A stretch of DNA of 64,000 nt from Delia radicum (lineage: Eukaryota; Arthropoda; Insecta; Diptera; Anthomyiidae), in assembly GCA_021234595.1 (NCBI GenBank), contig CM037851.1, positions 131,802,776 through 131,866,775 on the forward strand, given 5' to 3'. Position numbers and translations under genes: made by a program. The notes under the pieces are model-generated. The model searched no databases and was not told the origin of the DNA. It saw only the letters and a list, made by a program, of their open reading frames with translations. Position 1 is the first letter of the stretch. Every line of letters begins with the position of its first letter. This document shows positions 11,002 to 20,640 of this stretch, one piece after another.

Positions 11002-11530
11002 TTATTGAATTATTATTGAATTTTGACTTGGAATTAATACATTTTCCTCATCAGTTTGAATGTTAACGTTGCGAATTACCTCTGATCTTGCTGGTAATGA
11101 GATCGCGTTAATCTGTGGAGCGTTGCGCATTGCTATTGCAATATGTTGTGGAAGGTCGTTGGATCTCAGGACTAACCATTCTTGGTCATCCTGGTAATCC
11201 AGAAGGCACTTATATTTTCGCAAAAAAATCCATACCAATGATTCCGTCTGAGGGAATCTGAAAATCATTCTCGACCACATGAAATGTATGTGGTATTAGG
11301 AGTTCTTCAAATTTTAAATCAGTATGAATTTCACCAAGGGTAGTCGTCAATCCTTGGCCGACTCCACTTAATTGGGTAGTTATAGTCCCGTTAAGGATTT
11401 GTCCAATTTTTAATATAGAAATGTCTGCACCCGTGTCAACTAAAAATGTTGACTTTCCATTATTCAAAGATGTTCTACAGGGAAGATAGCTATAGAGACT
11501 TAAATTTATGTTGTATATTCGCTTATATTC
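11002..11530 (-). pseudogene. Gypsy A protease and linker
   Basis: Aspartic protease region in the frame 11210-11530 with the active-site triplet in FLVDTGADISILK and the flap/C-terminal motif GIIGMDFF. The frame then shifts at a run of seven A (11221-11227) and continues as the linker (11002-11210) with YKCLLDYQDDQEW. The protease would cleave gag-pol. The residues upstream of position 11530 in this frame belong to the inserted LINE. The upstream overlap with gag suggests programmed frameshifting in the intact element, an inference. Confidence 0.88.
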
Positions 11531-12763
11531 TCGCTCTACATCAATGATCTCCATGAATATCTAGGGGGTGGGTTAAATGTTGGAAATCTAAACATAAGGC
11601 TGTTGTTGTATGCTGATGATATTGTGGTAATTGCGGATGATGTAAAAGTGCTACAAAACATGATAAATAACTTAGAAAACTACTGCAGTAACTGGAATCT
11701 AGAAGTAAATTTATTAAAATCAAAGATAATGGTGTTTAAAAACGGTGGAAGATATGCCACTAATGAAAAATGGACCTATGCCGGAAATGTAATCGAAAAA
11801 GTAAATGAATACAATTATCTTGGTATGACAATCACTCCAAAATGTATATTTACAAAACATGTGGAGAAGAAAACATATGCTGCAAAGAACTGTATTAACA
11901 TGACATGGAGTAATTTCCTATGTAAAAACAATATTTCTTTTCAATCAAAAATGCATCTTTTTAAAGCGGTGTGTCGGTCAATTCAGTCGTACGGTGCTCA
12001 AATCTGGGGTCATTCACATTTTGAAGAAATAGATGGATTACAGAGATTCTTCATAAAACGGATACTAAAGTTACCAAAATTTACACCAAATTATGCCCTG
12101 TCGCTTGAATCAGGTATAGAAGATAGTCACCTTTTTACACTAAATTTGCATATGAAATATATAAAACGTACAATTTTCGAGTATTCAGAATCAACACTGC
12201 CACATATATTAAGTATTTTAGCACTGGAAAGCAATATATCTTGGGTGAAGCGCCTGAATTCGCTAAGCTCTGAATATAATATGCACTGGTCACAAAATAT
12301 ATCTTTAAATGAGTGGAACGAACAACAATTCATGTTTATTAATTGTCTAAAATCCGATTATCACCGGAAGAGAATAGGAAACATGAATCGAACAGAATCT
12401 TTTTATAAAAACTTAGACCCATATGTGGGACGGTTTTATTTCCAAAACGATGATCAAATGAGCATAATGTGGATTTTTAAAGCTCGTTGTGATCTAATTG
12501 AATTAAATGGTTCCCGGCACTCGAGAAGATCTTTTAAAAATTGTTCACTGTGCAACTCAAAAGAAATTGAAAACCTTCAACATTTTATTGGAAGATGTCC
12601 CATCTTAAATAGCTACAGACAGCAGTGGTTTAATAAGGTAACAATATCGGAAGATGAAATAATTTCAATACTTAATGGTGAAAACAATTGGAACTACCTA
12701 GTACAATATATTATTAATGCTTTGGCTTATCGTAAAATATTAATCTTAGAATACAATAATTAA
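11531..12763 (+). pseudogene. LINE reverse transcriptase C-terminal part with CCHC finger
   Basis: Open from the truncation point to TAA at 12761-12763. It begins in the RT palm (LYINDLHEYL, then LLLYADDIVVIADD with the catalytic YADD), goes on with the thumb (NLEVNLLKSKIMVF, NEYNYLGM) and a long connecting region. It ends with a zinc finger of the C-x2-C-x(n)-H-x4-C type (CSLCNSKEIENLQHFIGRCP). No stop interrupts these 400 or so codons, so the copy is young, but it lacks the endonuclease and half of RT. The clade is not assigned. Confidence 0.9.
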
Positions 12764-12941
12764 TTAATTTTATAAAAATGAAATGCAATTTATATTGTTT
12801 AAACTCTTTTTTCCGGCTAACGACTATTGTCACAGCCGTATATTCTTTAAGAATTATGTAATGTTATTTTTAGTTATAAAAAAAAAAATGAAAAAAAAAA
12901 AAAACATTTGTTAAATAAAGAATTTCTACTACTACTACTAC
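11531..12941 (+). mobile_element. 5'-truncated LINE inserted at the gag-pol junction of gypsy A
   Basis: The 15-base word TATTCGCTTATATTC is present at 11516-11530 and again at 12942-12956, a clean target-site duplication. Between them, on the opposite strand to the host element, is the 3' part of a non-LTR retrotransposon. It ends with AATAAA-like sequence and a short (CTA) repeat tail. The 5' truncation inside the RT domain is the usual outcome of target-primed reverse transcription. Confidence 0.93.
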
Positions 12942-12956
12942 TATTCGCTTATATTC

Positions 12957-14191
12957 AGGGGAACTAACTCGTTTTCCGAAACATTTTCGGTAACATGTCG
13001 TATATTGTGGCGATTTCCGTTATTATTTGAACGGTTCCGTCCACGGTTGTTATTGTAATTATTATTACTGTTATTATCGTTGTTGCCATTGTAATTATTA
13101 TTACCGCGATTATTGTTATTCCGATAGGCGGAACTATTGTTATTTGACCGATTTCGGCGATTATTGCCATTACGGTTTTGAAATTTATTTTTCGTAAATA
13201 GAACGGAGTTTTGCTGCCCGTAAGCTTCCATGCAGCTATTGACGAATTTTGCCGTCACTTCGTTCATATTCGAAAAGGTTCCTGATTCCATGACCAGTTT
13301 AACCCTTTCGTTTGTCGCATTCTTCGTTATTGCCTTAACTGCCGCCTGGGTTGAATACCTCTGGGCAAGTTGTTGCGAGAGGCCATCCGTAATATATGCA
13401 CCCTCTAAGGATCTAGTCAGTAGTTCCATTTCCGATACATAGGCATTGGCGTTTTTGCCGCCCTGACGGACATTCATAAGTTTGACCGATATGACCTCAA
13501 CTGTCTCGCCCTTGACGCTCCTAGTTAATGTGGCTATCACCTCATTAATAGTGCTTTCGTCTGAAATTAAATTTCGGGCAGTTATCTTCAGTTTCGTTTT
13601 AACTAAATTTACCGCCACCGCTTCATGGATATCCTTTACGGAATCCAGGAGGGTTAGTGCGTCAAGAAAACTTCGTAAGTTTTCCGGTTTCCCATCGAAA
13701 TCGTGTAAGATCTTCGATGCCAAACCGAGAAATTCAGTTATTGATTGAGGCATTGTTTTTTCTATACTGGACGCTATGCCACCACTATTTATATTAGATG
13801 TGGTTTTCGCGGTATTGATCACCGTTTTATCGGATTCTATGTTCAAATCCTGGCTAGTCCAAGCTTTAACAAGAGCAGGGTCGTACACCACTTTCTCTTG
13901 GAGTGTCTGAGGTAAATTCGCTTTTAAATTCCTTTTGGTTAGGAGGTTCGAAAGTTTATCACGAATGTCATCAAAGAAAGCATTCGCCTCCAATTGATGG
14001 TTATCGCTTAGACGAGAATAATATTCGTCAAATAACGCCCTAACTTCTTCAAGACAGGTGAACAAATTCTTAAGGTGTTTTTCTATCGTTTCGTCCCTTG
14101 AAGGTCCTTTGCTGGTATTTAAACACTTAAAGGATTTGTCGAAATCCTCTCTCAGAATTCTTGCCTTCCCTATGATTCCTTGCCACTCCAT
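12957..14191 (-). CDS. Gypsy A gag
   Basis: About 411 codons of gag from ATG at 14191; the structural protein packages element RNA into particles. The N-terminal half is helical and charged, the middle contains a capsid-like region (LVKTKLKITARNL, ANAYVSEMELLTRSLEG), and the last 70 residues are an Asn/Arg/Gly-rich tail in place of a CCHC knuckle. That tail fits 412/mdg1-type gag proteins. The frame is intact up to the LINE insertion at 12956, just before its natural stop. It lies downstream of a long leader that carries another insertion. Confidence 0.88.
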
Positions 14192-14483
14192 ATGGTTGGC
14201 ATGACGAAATTACAGCGATTCTCACACACGTACAGATTTGACTAACCAGTGTCATGAGCAGAAAAAATAATAATGTTCCAGTAATGAATTAGATTTTAAA
14301 AGAGTATAAAAAAGTTTGTTATAATTTTTATTAAAAATAAAAATTATGTTTTTTCGACCTTTAATTGTGCAATGAAAATGAAAATTATTCAAGTTCGAGG
14401 CCATATACTCTATATTTCTTCATTAGGATATTGTCCTAACAAATAATCTATAGAGTTTTTGTTTTCAAATTTATCATTTGACC

Positions 14484-14555
14484 CTTTCAGGAATGTGTTG
14501 ATAGATCTATTTCGGGAATTTTCTAGGTTCCCATCATCAGAACACGTTTTGAAAG
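14484..14555 (-). ncRNA. Type I hammerhead ribozyme (family 1, unit a)
   Basis: Minus-strand copy of the 72-nt motif: CUUUCA, GUGUU, CUGAUGA, stem II GGGAA/UUCCC, GAAA, stem III AUA/UAU around GAUC, then C and AACAC, UGAAAG. The predicted cut lies between plus positions 14500 and 14499. Confidence 0.88.
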
Positions 14556-14991
14556 CGGTAACAATCCCATGCCAAACCTCAAGCATTCATATGAACTAGT
14601 TTACTCACTACATGAGAACTAATATACATATGAGTTTGAAATTAAAGATTATAACCATTGATCAAAAAATAAATTGAAAACTTGTTTGATGTGCAAGATC
14701 CACCTCTGGTGGATATTCAATACACGTTTTTTTTTTTTGTTTCTCTCTCCTTTTTATATTTTGTTAAGTTAGTTAACAAAACAGGGAAAGTAAACTAGGC
14801 GGTACTTTGCCTTTTTTCACAAGTTTGTTATAATTTTTATTAAAAATAAAAATTATGTTTTTTCGACCTTTAATTGTGCAATGAAAATGAAAATTATTCA
14901 AGTTCGAGGCCATATACTCTATATTTCTTCATTAGGATATTGTCCTAACAAATAATCTATAGAGTTTTTGTTTTCAAATTTATCATTTGAC

Positions 14992-15063
14992 CTTTCAGGA
15001 ATGTGTTGATAGATCTATTTCGGGAATTTTCTAGGTTCCCATCATCAGAACACGTTTTGAAAG
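14992..15063 (-). ncRNA. Type I hammerhead ribozyme (family 1, unit b)
   Basis: Same 72-nt motif on the minus strand, 508 bases from the previous one. The predicted cut lies between 15008 and 15007. All core nucleotides are present. Confidence 0.88.
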
Positions 15064-15433
15064 CGGTAACAATCCCATGCCAAACTTGAATAATTTTCAT
15101 TTTCATTGCACAATTAAAGGTCGAAAAAACATAATTTTTATTTTTAATAAAAATTATAACAAACTTGTGAAAAAAGGCAAAGTACCGCCTAGTTTACTTT
15201 CCCTGTTTTGTTAACTAACTTAACAAAATATAAAAAGGAGAGAGAAACAAAAAAAAAAAAAACGTGTATTGAATATCCACCAGAGGTGGATCTTGCACAT
15301 CAAACAAGTTTTCAATTTATTTTTTGATCAATGGTTATAATCTTTAATTTCAAACTCATATGTATATTAGTTCTCATGTAGTGAGTAAACTAGTTCATAT
15401 GAATGCTTGAGGTTTGGCATGGGATTGTTACCG

Positions 15434-15505
15434 CTTTCAAAACGTGTTCTGATGATGGGAACCTAGAAAATTCCCGAAATAGATCTATCAACACATTCCT
15501 GAAAG
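15434..15505 (+). ncRNA. Type I hammerhead ribozyme (family 1, unit c)
   Basis: Outer stem I CUUUCA (15434-15439) pairs with UGAAAG (15500-15505); inner stem I GUGUU pairs with AACAC. The core is CUGAUGA at 15449-15455. Stem II GGGAA/UUCCC closes a 9-nt loop. GAAA is at 15476-15479. Stem III AUA/UAU closes a GAUC loop. The AUC triplet ends at 15489, the predicted cut site. One extra U sits between CUGAUGA and stem II; a comparable extra nucleotide is known in the plus hammerhead of chrysanthemum chlorotic mottle viroid. Confidence 0.9.
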
Positions 15506-15941
15506 GGTCAAATGATAAATTTGAAAACAAAAACTCTATAGATTATTTGTTAGGACAATATCCTAATGAAGAAATATAGAGTATATGGCCTCGAACTTGA
15601 ATAATTTTCATTTTCATTGCACAATTAAAGGTCGAAAAAACATAATTTTTATTTTTAATAAAAATTATAACAAACTTGTGAAAAAAGGCAAAGTACCGCC
15701 TAGTTTACTTTCCCTGTTTTGTTAACTAACTTAACAAAATATAAAAAGGAGAGAGAAACAAAAAAAAAAACGTGTATTGAATATCCACCAGAGGTGGATC
15801 TTGCACATCAAACAAGTTTTCAATTTATTTTTTGATCAATGGTTATAATCTTTAATTTCAAACTCATATGTATATTAGTTCTCATGTAGTGAGTAAACTA
15901 GTTCATATGAATGCTTGAGGTTTGGCATGGGATTGTTACCG

Positions 15942-16013
15942 CTTTCAAAACGTGTTCTGATGATGGGAACCTAGAAAATTCCCGAAATAGATCTATCAAC
16001 ACATTCCTGAAAG
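15942..16013 (+). ncRNA. Type I hammerhead ribozyme (family 1, unit d)
   Basis: Identical in all paired and core positions to unit c. The predicted cut is after 15997, which gives a 508-nt monomer with the previous site. Confidence 0.9.
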
Positions 16014-16450
16014 GGTCAAATGATAAATTTGAAAACAAAAACTCTATAGATTATTTGTTAGGACAATATCCTAATGAAGAAATATAGAGTATATGGCCTC
16101 GAACTTGAATAATTTTCATTTTCATTGCACAATTAAAGGTCGAAAAAACATAATTTTTATTTTTAATAAAAATTATAACAAACTTGTGAAAAAAGGCAAA
16201 GTACCGCCTAGTTTACTTTCCCTGTTTTGTTAACTAACTTAACAAAATATAAAAAGGAGAGAGAAACAAAAAAAAAAAACGTGTATTGAATATCCACCAG
16301 AGGTGGATCTTGCACATCAAACAAGTTTTCAATTTATTTTTTGATCAATGGTTATAATCTTTAATTTCAAACTCATATGTATATTAGTTCTCATGTAGTG
16401 AGTAAACTAGTTCATATGAATGCTTGAGGTTTGGCATGGGATTGTTACCG

Positions 16451-16522
16451 CTTTCAAAACGTGTTCTGATGATGGGAACCTAGAAAATTCCCGAAATAGA
16501 TCTATCAACACATTCCTGAAAG
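16451..16522 (+). ncRNA. Type I hammerhead ribozyme (family 1, unit e)
   Basis: Same motif, complete. The predicted cut is after 16506, which gives a 509-nt monomer with the previous site. Confidence 0.9.
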
Positions 16523-16646
16523 GGTCAAATGATAAATTTGAAAACAAAAACTCTATGGATTATTTGTTAGGACAATATCCTAATGAAGAAATATAGAGTG
16601 TATGGCCTCGAACTTGAATAATTTTCATTTTCAGAGTATAAAAAAT

Positions 16647-16865
16647 TTAAATTCTCTCAATGCCGTTTGCCAAAGAAGCTTCTCCGGCGTAGCTCTTGCG
16701 TAACGACCTCTTGTGTAGTTGGTACACCGTCGTCAGAAATTGCAAGGCTAATATAGATATGATTATTATTAGATATATCACTGGAAGGAGCACTTCTACA
16801 GTGATTTCGTTTATCACGTTAGCGTTGGGGTTCTCGATTTTCGAATCGTTATTCCCCATCTTCAA
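16647..16865 (-). CDS. Small membrane-protein ORF in the gypsy A leader
   Basis: A 72-residue frame between the 5' LTR and gag. It starts MKMGNNDSK, has one strongly hydrophobic segment at about residues 29-48 (LLPVIYLIIIISILALQFL), then a basic tail (HKRSLRKS). Starting at the second Met would give an MGNN end, compatible with N-myristoylation. Not a domain I recognise. It could be an element-encoded accessory peptide or a regulatory upstream ORF. Its frame is intact despite the decay of pol. Confidence 0.4.
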   Translation of the reverse strand: MKMGNNDSKIENPNANVINEITVEVLLPVIYLIIIISILALQFLTTVYQLHKRSLRKSYAGEASLANGIERI

Positions 16866-17118
16866 TTCTCGTTAATAAAAATGCAATTCATAAAAATTTT
16901 GTTAGTATGAGTCCAAAAAAAATTCAATTATGTCATATCATCCCCTATCCGTTTCCTTCAGGACAACAGATTGAGGTGGATGTGGCATAAATCAGTCACT
17001 CATTATTTGGTGACTGTAGGATTTCTGTCGCGCTGTGAGAGTGTCCCTTGAGAATCATCCCAGCCGACGGAAATTAAAAAAAAAAAAAAAATTGGTTATT
17101 AGTTTAAGAAATTAATTA

Positions 17119-17121
17119 TAA

Positions 17122-17152
<31 letters not shown>

Positions 17153-17240
17153 ATGCAACACTCAGGAAATTCTTCCTATTAATTAATGTGTTGCTTTCTT
17201 TGGAAAGGGGATAGTGGAGAGATGAAAGGTGGTGAAAGAT
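17119..17240 (-). repeat. 3' tail of a SINE in the gypsy A leader
   Basis: A run of about 22 T (poly-A on the minus strand) is followed by a 100-base segment starting AGAGATGCAACACTCAGGAA. It is closely similar to 61570-61670, the 3' end of the tRNA-headed SINE at 61567-61970. The head is missing here. A (TTG)n-rich stretch follows to about 17345. Confidence 0.6.
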
Positions 17241-17375
17241 GACCCTCTTGTTGTTGCTGCTTTTTGTTGTTGTTCTATATTTAATGATGAAGTTGTTGTA
17301 AGTGTTGTTGCTGCTGTTGTTGATGAAGTGTGTTAATTGTTGTTGCTGCGTTTTTTTTTTCTTCTTTTTTTTCAC

Positions 17376-17986
17376 CGATGGTGTTTAGGCTACACCACCC
17401 TTGGGCACTCGGCTTGGTGACCCGGCAATGTTTTGATTACACTGCATCTTCCATCATTATAACACATCAGTTTTTCTTAATATTTTTTCATTTTTCTGAG
17501 AACTATATATTTCTCTATATTAAAGCGCTTATATCGTTAGATTGGTTACATTTATGTATATTTTTTTTTTTTTGCTTTTATTTTTCATATTGTTTGGTTA
17601 TAATATGGTATAAAAAAATGTTTCATTTCACTGGTATAAAAAAATTGTACAAAAAGATTGTTTATCTTTGATTATTTTTTTTTTTAATAAATTCTAGTGT
17701 ATTTTTTCATTAATTCCATAGAATTATTTAATTAGTTTTTATTTTTCATGTTATATAAATTATTTAAAATTTATAGATTTTTTTTTTTTTAACCTAATAT
17801 ACAAATAATGTTTTAATATATTTTTTTTAAATTTTTTCACAAATTTTTTTTAATAAAATTTTCATTAGTTTTTAATTAATATTTGTTATAAATTTTCTTT
17901 TTAAAAATTTATTTTAACACTTCACTATGTTTTCGATTTTTGTAGTATGAGTTTTTTCAGCCGTTTATTTTATATATATTTTATTA
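17376..17986 (-). other. Gypsy A leader, T-rich
   Basis: Mostly T-rich non-coding leader next to the primer-binding site. The plus-strand frame at 17330-17671 has the composition of T-rich noise and is not counted as a gene. Confidence 0.5.
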
Positions 17987-18004
17987 ACAGTGGCAGGATC
18001 GCCA
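17987..18004 (-). promoter_or_regulatory. Primer-binding site of gypsy A
   Basis: The minus strand reads TGGCGATCCTGCCACTGT with no gap after the LTR end. TGG at the start fits pairing with the CCA end of a tRNA. The primer tRNA is not identified. Confidence 0.8.
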
Positions 18005-18271
18005 TGTTGTATTTAAACAAAATAACTTTTATCATTTTCCTCTAATGAGCGACTGTTTTATTATTCATTCTATATTCTTAATTCTACCTTAAATTAACCT
18101 TAAATATATTTTGTGGGTAACCATCAAATGAGTGGTTCCCACGGTTCATATTATGAAGGTGTCAAATTAATCAACCAAAAAATTACGGCTTTTAGCCAAT
18201 CACAATTAACTGTCAAGTACATGACAGTGATTGCTATTGCACGACAACATTGACTTATTAATTACACTACA
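18005..18271 (-). repeat. 5' LTR of gypsy A
   Basis: 267 bp, about 98 percent identical by eye to 7967-8233. It is followed on the plus strand by the TTGC duplication. Confidence 0.95.
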
Positions 18272-19310
18272 TTGCCCTTTCGGTACTGAATGGTAAATAT
18301 GTATACTTGCAAGATAGAGTTGGGAGATAGATGATTATTTATCACGTTGAAGTGGTATCCTTCCAAGTACTGTCGTATTTCCATATGCCCCAGATGATGG
18401 CTAAGCATTGCTTTTAAGTGGCAGAGTAGTTCTATTTGGCTCTATTAAGACTTCTACTAGCGTATGCGATTACCCGTTCGGTCCCCTCCAGGTAAAAATG
18501 GTTGTGTGAAATCCGGACAGGCGAGTACTGCTTCCGTCAGCTTGGCCTTGAGGTATCCGGACCATTCTTAGCAGTAATGACAGAGGTTGGGCAATGGTTG
18601 AAAAATCGGGCACAAGCCGCCGATACCAGGATACTACACCTAAAAACCTTCGAGCATCCCGCACATTTGTAGGTCGAGTCATCTCCCGGATATTTACAAC
18701 CTTATCGGAATAATGACGTGACCAAGACATTTCATTTCCTTCTTGAAGAAGTCGGGGTTAATCCGGAGGTTAGCCGCTCGGAGTCTCTGAAATACTTCAG
18801 CGAGGTTAGACAAATGCTCATTAATCGTTCTTACAATGACTATGATGTTACTCAGATAGGCGAAAGCTATGGGTTCCAACTCCGGAGCTATGGGTTCCAA
18901 CTCCAAGCGCCCGCTGAAATGTGGCAGTCACTGAATGTACGCCAAATGGCATGACTCGCCATTGGTAAAGTTCCCGACCCGCAACTCTTACTATCCTCTT
19001 CCAGCGGTATCTGCCAGTAGCCGTCCTCGAGGTTCAGGCGACTCACATAACGGGTAATGAGTAGGCATCTGGATCGGAACGGCTATTCAAAAGTTGGAAG
19101 TCCATGCATAACCTCCAAGTACCATTCTTCTTCTGAGCAAGGGTTATGTTGAGCTATATGGGCTTCTTGAGGGTTCAATATAACTGTTCGAAAGAAGTTG
19201 ATTGATTTTAGAGTCGATAATTGCCTGCTTACATGGATTCCGGGATGCATATTGGAGTTTGAAAAGACGATTATCTTTCATAATAATTTTATGTTTAGCG
19301 TCTGTTGACC
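18272..19310 (-). pseudogene. Gypsy B reverse transcriptase and RNase H remnant (part 2)
   Basis: Minus-strand fragments in several frames. NVRDARRFLGVVSWYRRLVP (18470-18730) is the post-palm RT segment. A degenerate palm YLSNIIVI stands where YLDDIIVI is expected (18694-18906). Around 18960-19070 SRLNLEDGYWQIPLEEDSK marks the upstream RT motif. The catalytic residues are changed and there is a short duplication near 18870-18905. It resumes gypsy B directly after the gypsy A insertion. Confidence 0.8.
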
Positions 19311-20640
19311 CATGTAAATCCCAAAATTTTTTGAGTTCCCCTTCAAGGAACTAGTGAGTTTTGTTCTGAATTATTGCGCTATTGTCACTTACCGTTTCCG
19401 AATCTTCTGGTTCTTCATGAGAATCTGTTGACCCGTGAGCTGGAGGGGTGTTCGTTTGACCAAAGGTGTAACAGGGACGGATGGTCTGATGGAGCTGAGG
19501 TGCGTAAATGCCGGTGGACTTCTTTATCGCTCGGTATTTCGGAGTTGGTGTCAGCCGGCCGAAGCTGGCATGATAATTCTGCAGACACAATTGTCTTGAC
19601 ACATCTTTTGAGGAATTCTTATCCAGCAAGGGCCTTTTCGGTTGCATTGGTCATAATCAAAAATTTCGTCATCAGGCGTTTGTTTCCGAATTGAACTTAC
19701 TGAACGTTCGGTGTTCCATTCCAAGGTTCGGGCTAAAGTTTCGCTGATAAAGCAGCTGCGAACGACCGTATCGACTGTGGCCTCAACCTTTTGTCCTCCC
19801 ATGAGGACCACGGCCACCAGTAGTGTTCATTCTACTCGAAGTGAGGTTTCTAATGGTTATCTACAGGGGAACCGCATTCCCTCTCGTTGCGTTGGCCCGT
19901 CGGTCATTCCCAGATTGTTGACGACAACAATCGATGGTACGAAGGCCACGTCGTCAGCAATTCCAACAAAATATAACAGATTGGATTCATCTATTTGTTT
20001 TGACTGTTCTTCGGAGCCCACTAATCTATGATGGTCAAGAGGAAGTTGTGGGATAAAGTGTTTACACTCGAGGACCTCGTCTAATTCCAAAAGCTCGCCC
20101 AATGCTGTGAAATCTTTTCTCCGCACATACCAAGGAATATTCGCTCCAGCTTTTGGTGCTCTGAGTAGCTTGAGTGCTTCATAAGTTTTTGTATACACAA
20201 CATGTAGTTTCTTTATGATTCTTTTGGCTTTTAGAATCGGTTGCTAATTTCATCTTCTAAGCGCTCAAAGTAGGCGGTGGTTGTTACAAAACCAGATTAA
20301 AGCTATCACCGTGAGGGCCTCAGGCATCATCTGGAGCATTATCCCGATCTATCGAGTACATTGTGGCCACTTCTTCTATTCTTTCCACCAGTTCGAATAG
20401 TTCCCGCTCTCCATCGTATCTGATGCCCCCGAACCTGATAATCCGTGGATTTAAGTTCCCCAAGTGTAATAGTCGTTACTACAACTGGTGGACCTTGGTC
20501 GGCCTCCTGTAATGTCTGCTGCTCCCTTCTGTGTTATGGTCGATATCTGCTGCTCCCTCCTGTGTTATGGTCAATGTGAGCACCTTTCTGGGTGAGGTGC
20601 CCTTAGAATCTTAAGCTGTAGACTCATGCCTGGACTGAAG
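19311..20640 (-). pseudogene. Gypsy B protease and gag remnant
   Basis: 19551-19817 reads a retropepsin-like segment (GQKVEATVDTVVRSCFISE), with DTV where DTG/DTA is expected. 19857-20198 reads a conserved-looking linker (AGANIPWYVRRKDFTALGEL). Upstream to about 20640 the frames are broken and only weakly gag-like. No intact protein could be made. Confidence 0.6.

Larger units (their letters stand above)
14314..16632. mobile_element. Hammerhead-ribozyme repeat element (retrozyme-like), family 1, copy 1
   Basis: A 2.3-kb block of tandem units of 508-513 bp, with no ORF, inserted in the leader of gypsy A. AGAGTATAAAAAA (13 bp) flanks it at 14301-14313 and 16633-16645. The first two units (one complete, one partial) run on the minus strand. 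At 15082-15085, within a short shared AAC, orientation flips and further units run on the plus strand. Each unit has one hammerhead ribozyme, five in all here. The cleavage sites define monomers of 508 nt (15490-15997) and 509 nt (15998-16506). Units are nearly identical. The termini are GTTTGTTATAA at left and GAATAATTTTCATTTTC at right. A related copy is at 49378-50295. Confidence 0.9.
7967..18271 (-). mobile_element. 412/mdg1-like Ty3/gypsy retrotransposon A, full length with nested insertions
   Basis: Two 267-bp LTRs (7967-8233 and 18005-18271) that differ at only about five positions bound the element, and TTGC flanks it on both sides (7963-7966, 18272-18275). Gene order on the minus strand is leader, gag, PR, RT, RNase H, integrase, then PPT and LTR. 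There is no env. It landed inside the pol gene of gypsy B. About 3.7 kb is later insertion: a LINE at 11531-12941 and a hammerhead repeat array at 14314-16632. The near-identical LTRs indicate a fairly recent insertion. The pol lesions (a stop, frameshifts, loss of the integrase N-terminal half) mean it cannot move by itself. Confidence 0.95.

Noticed and set aside
11609..11630. CTGATGA word in the nested LINE
   Set aside because: It is part of the coding YADD motif and lacks the other hammerhead elements.
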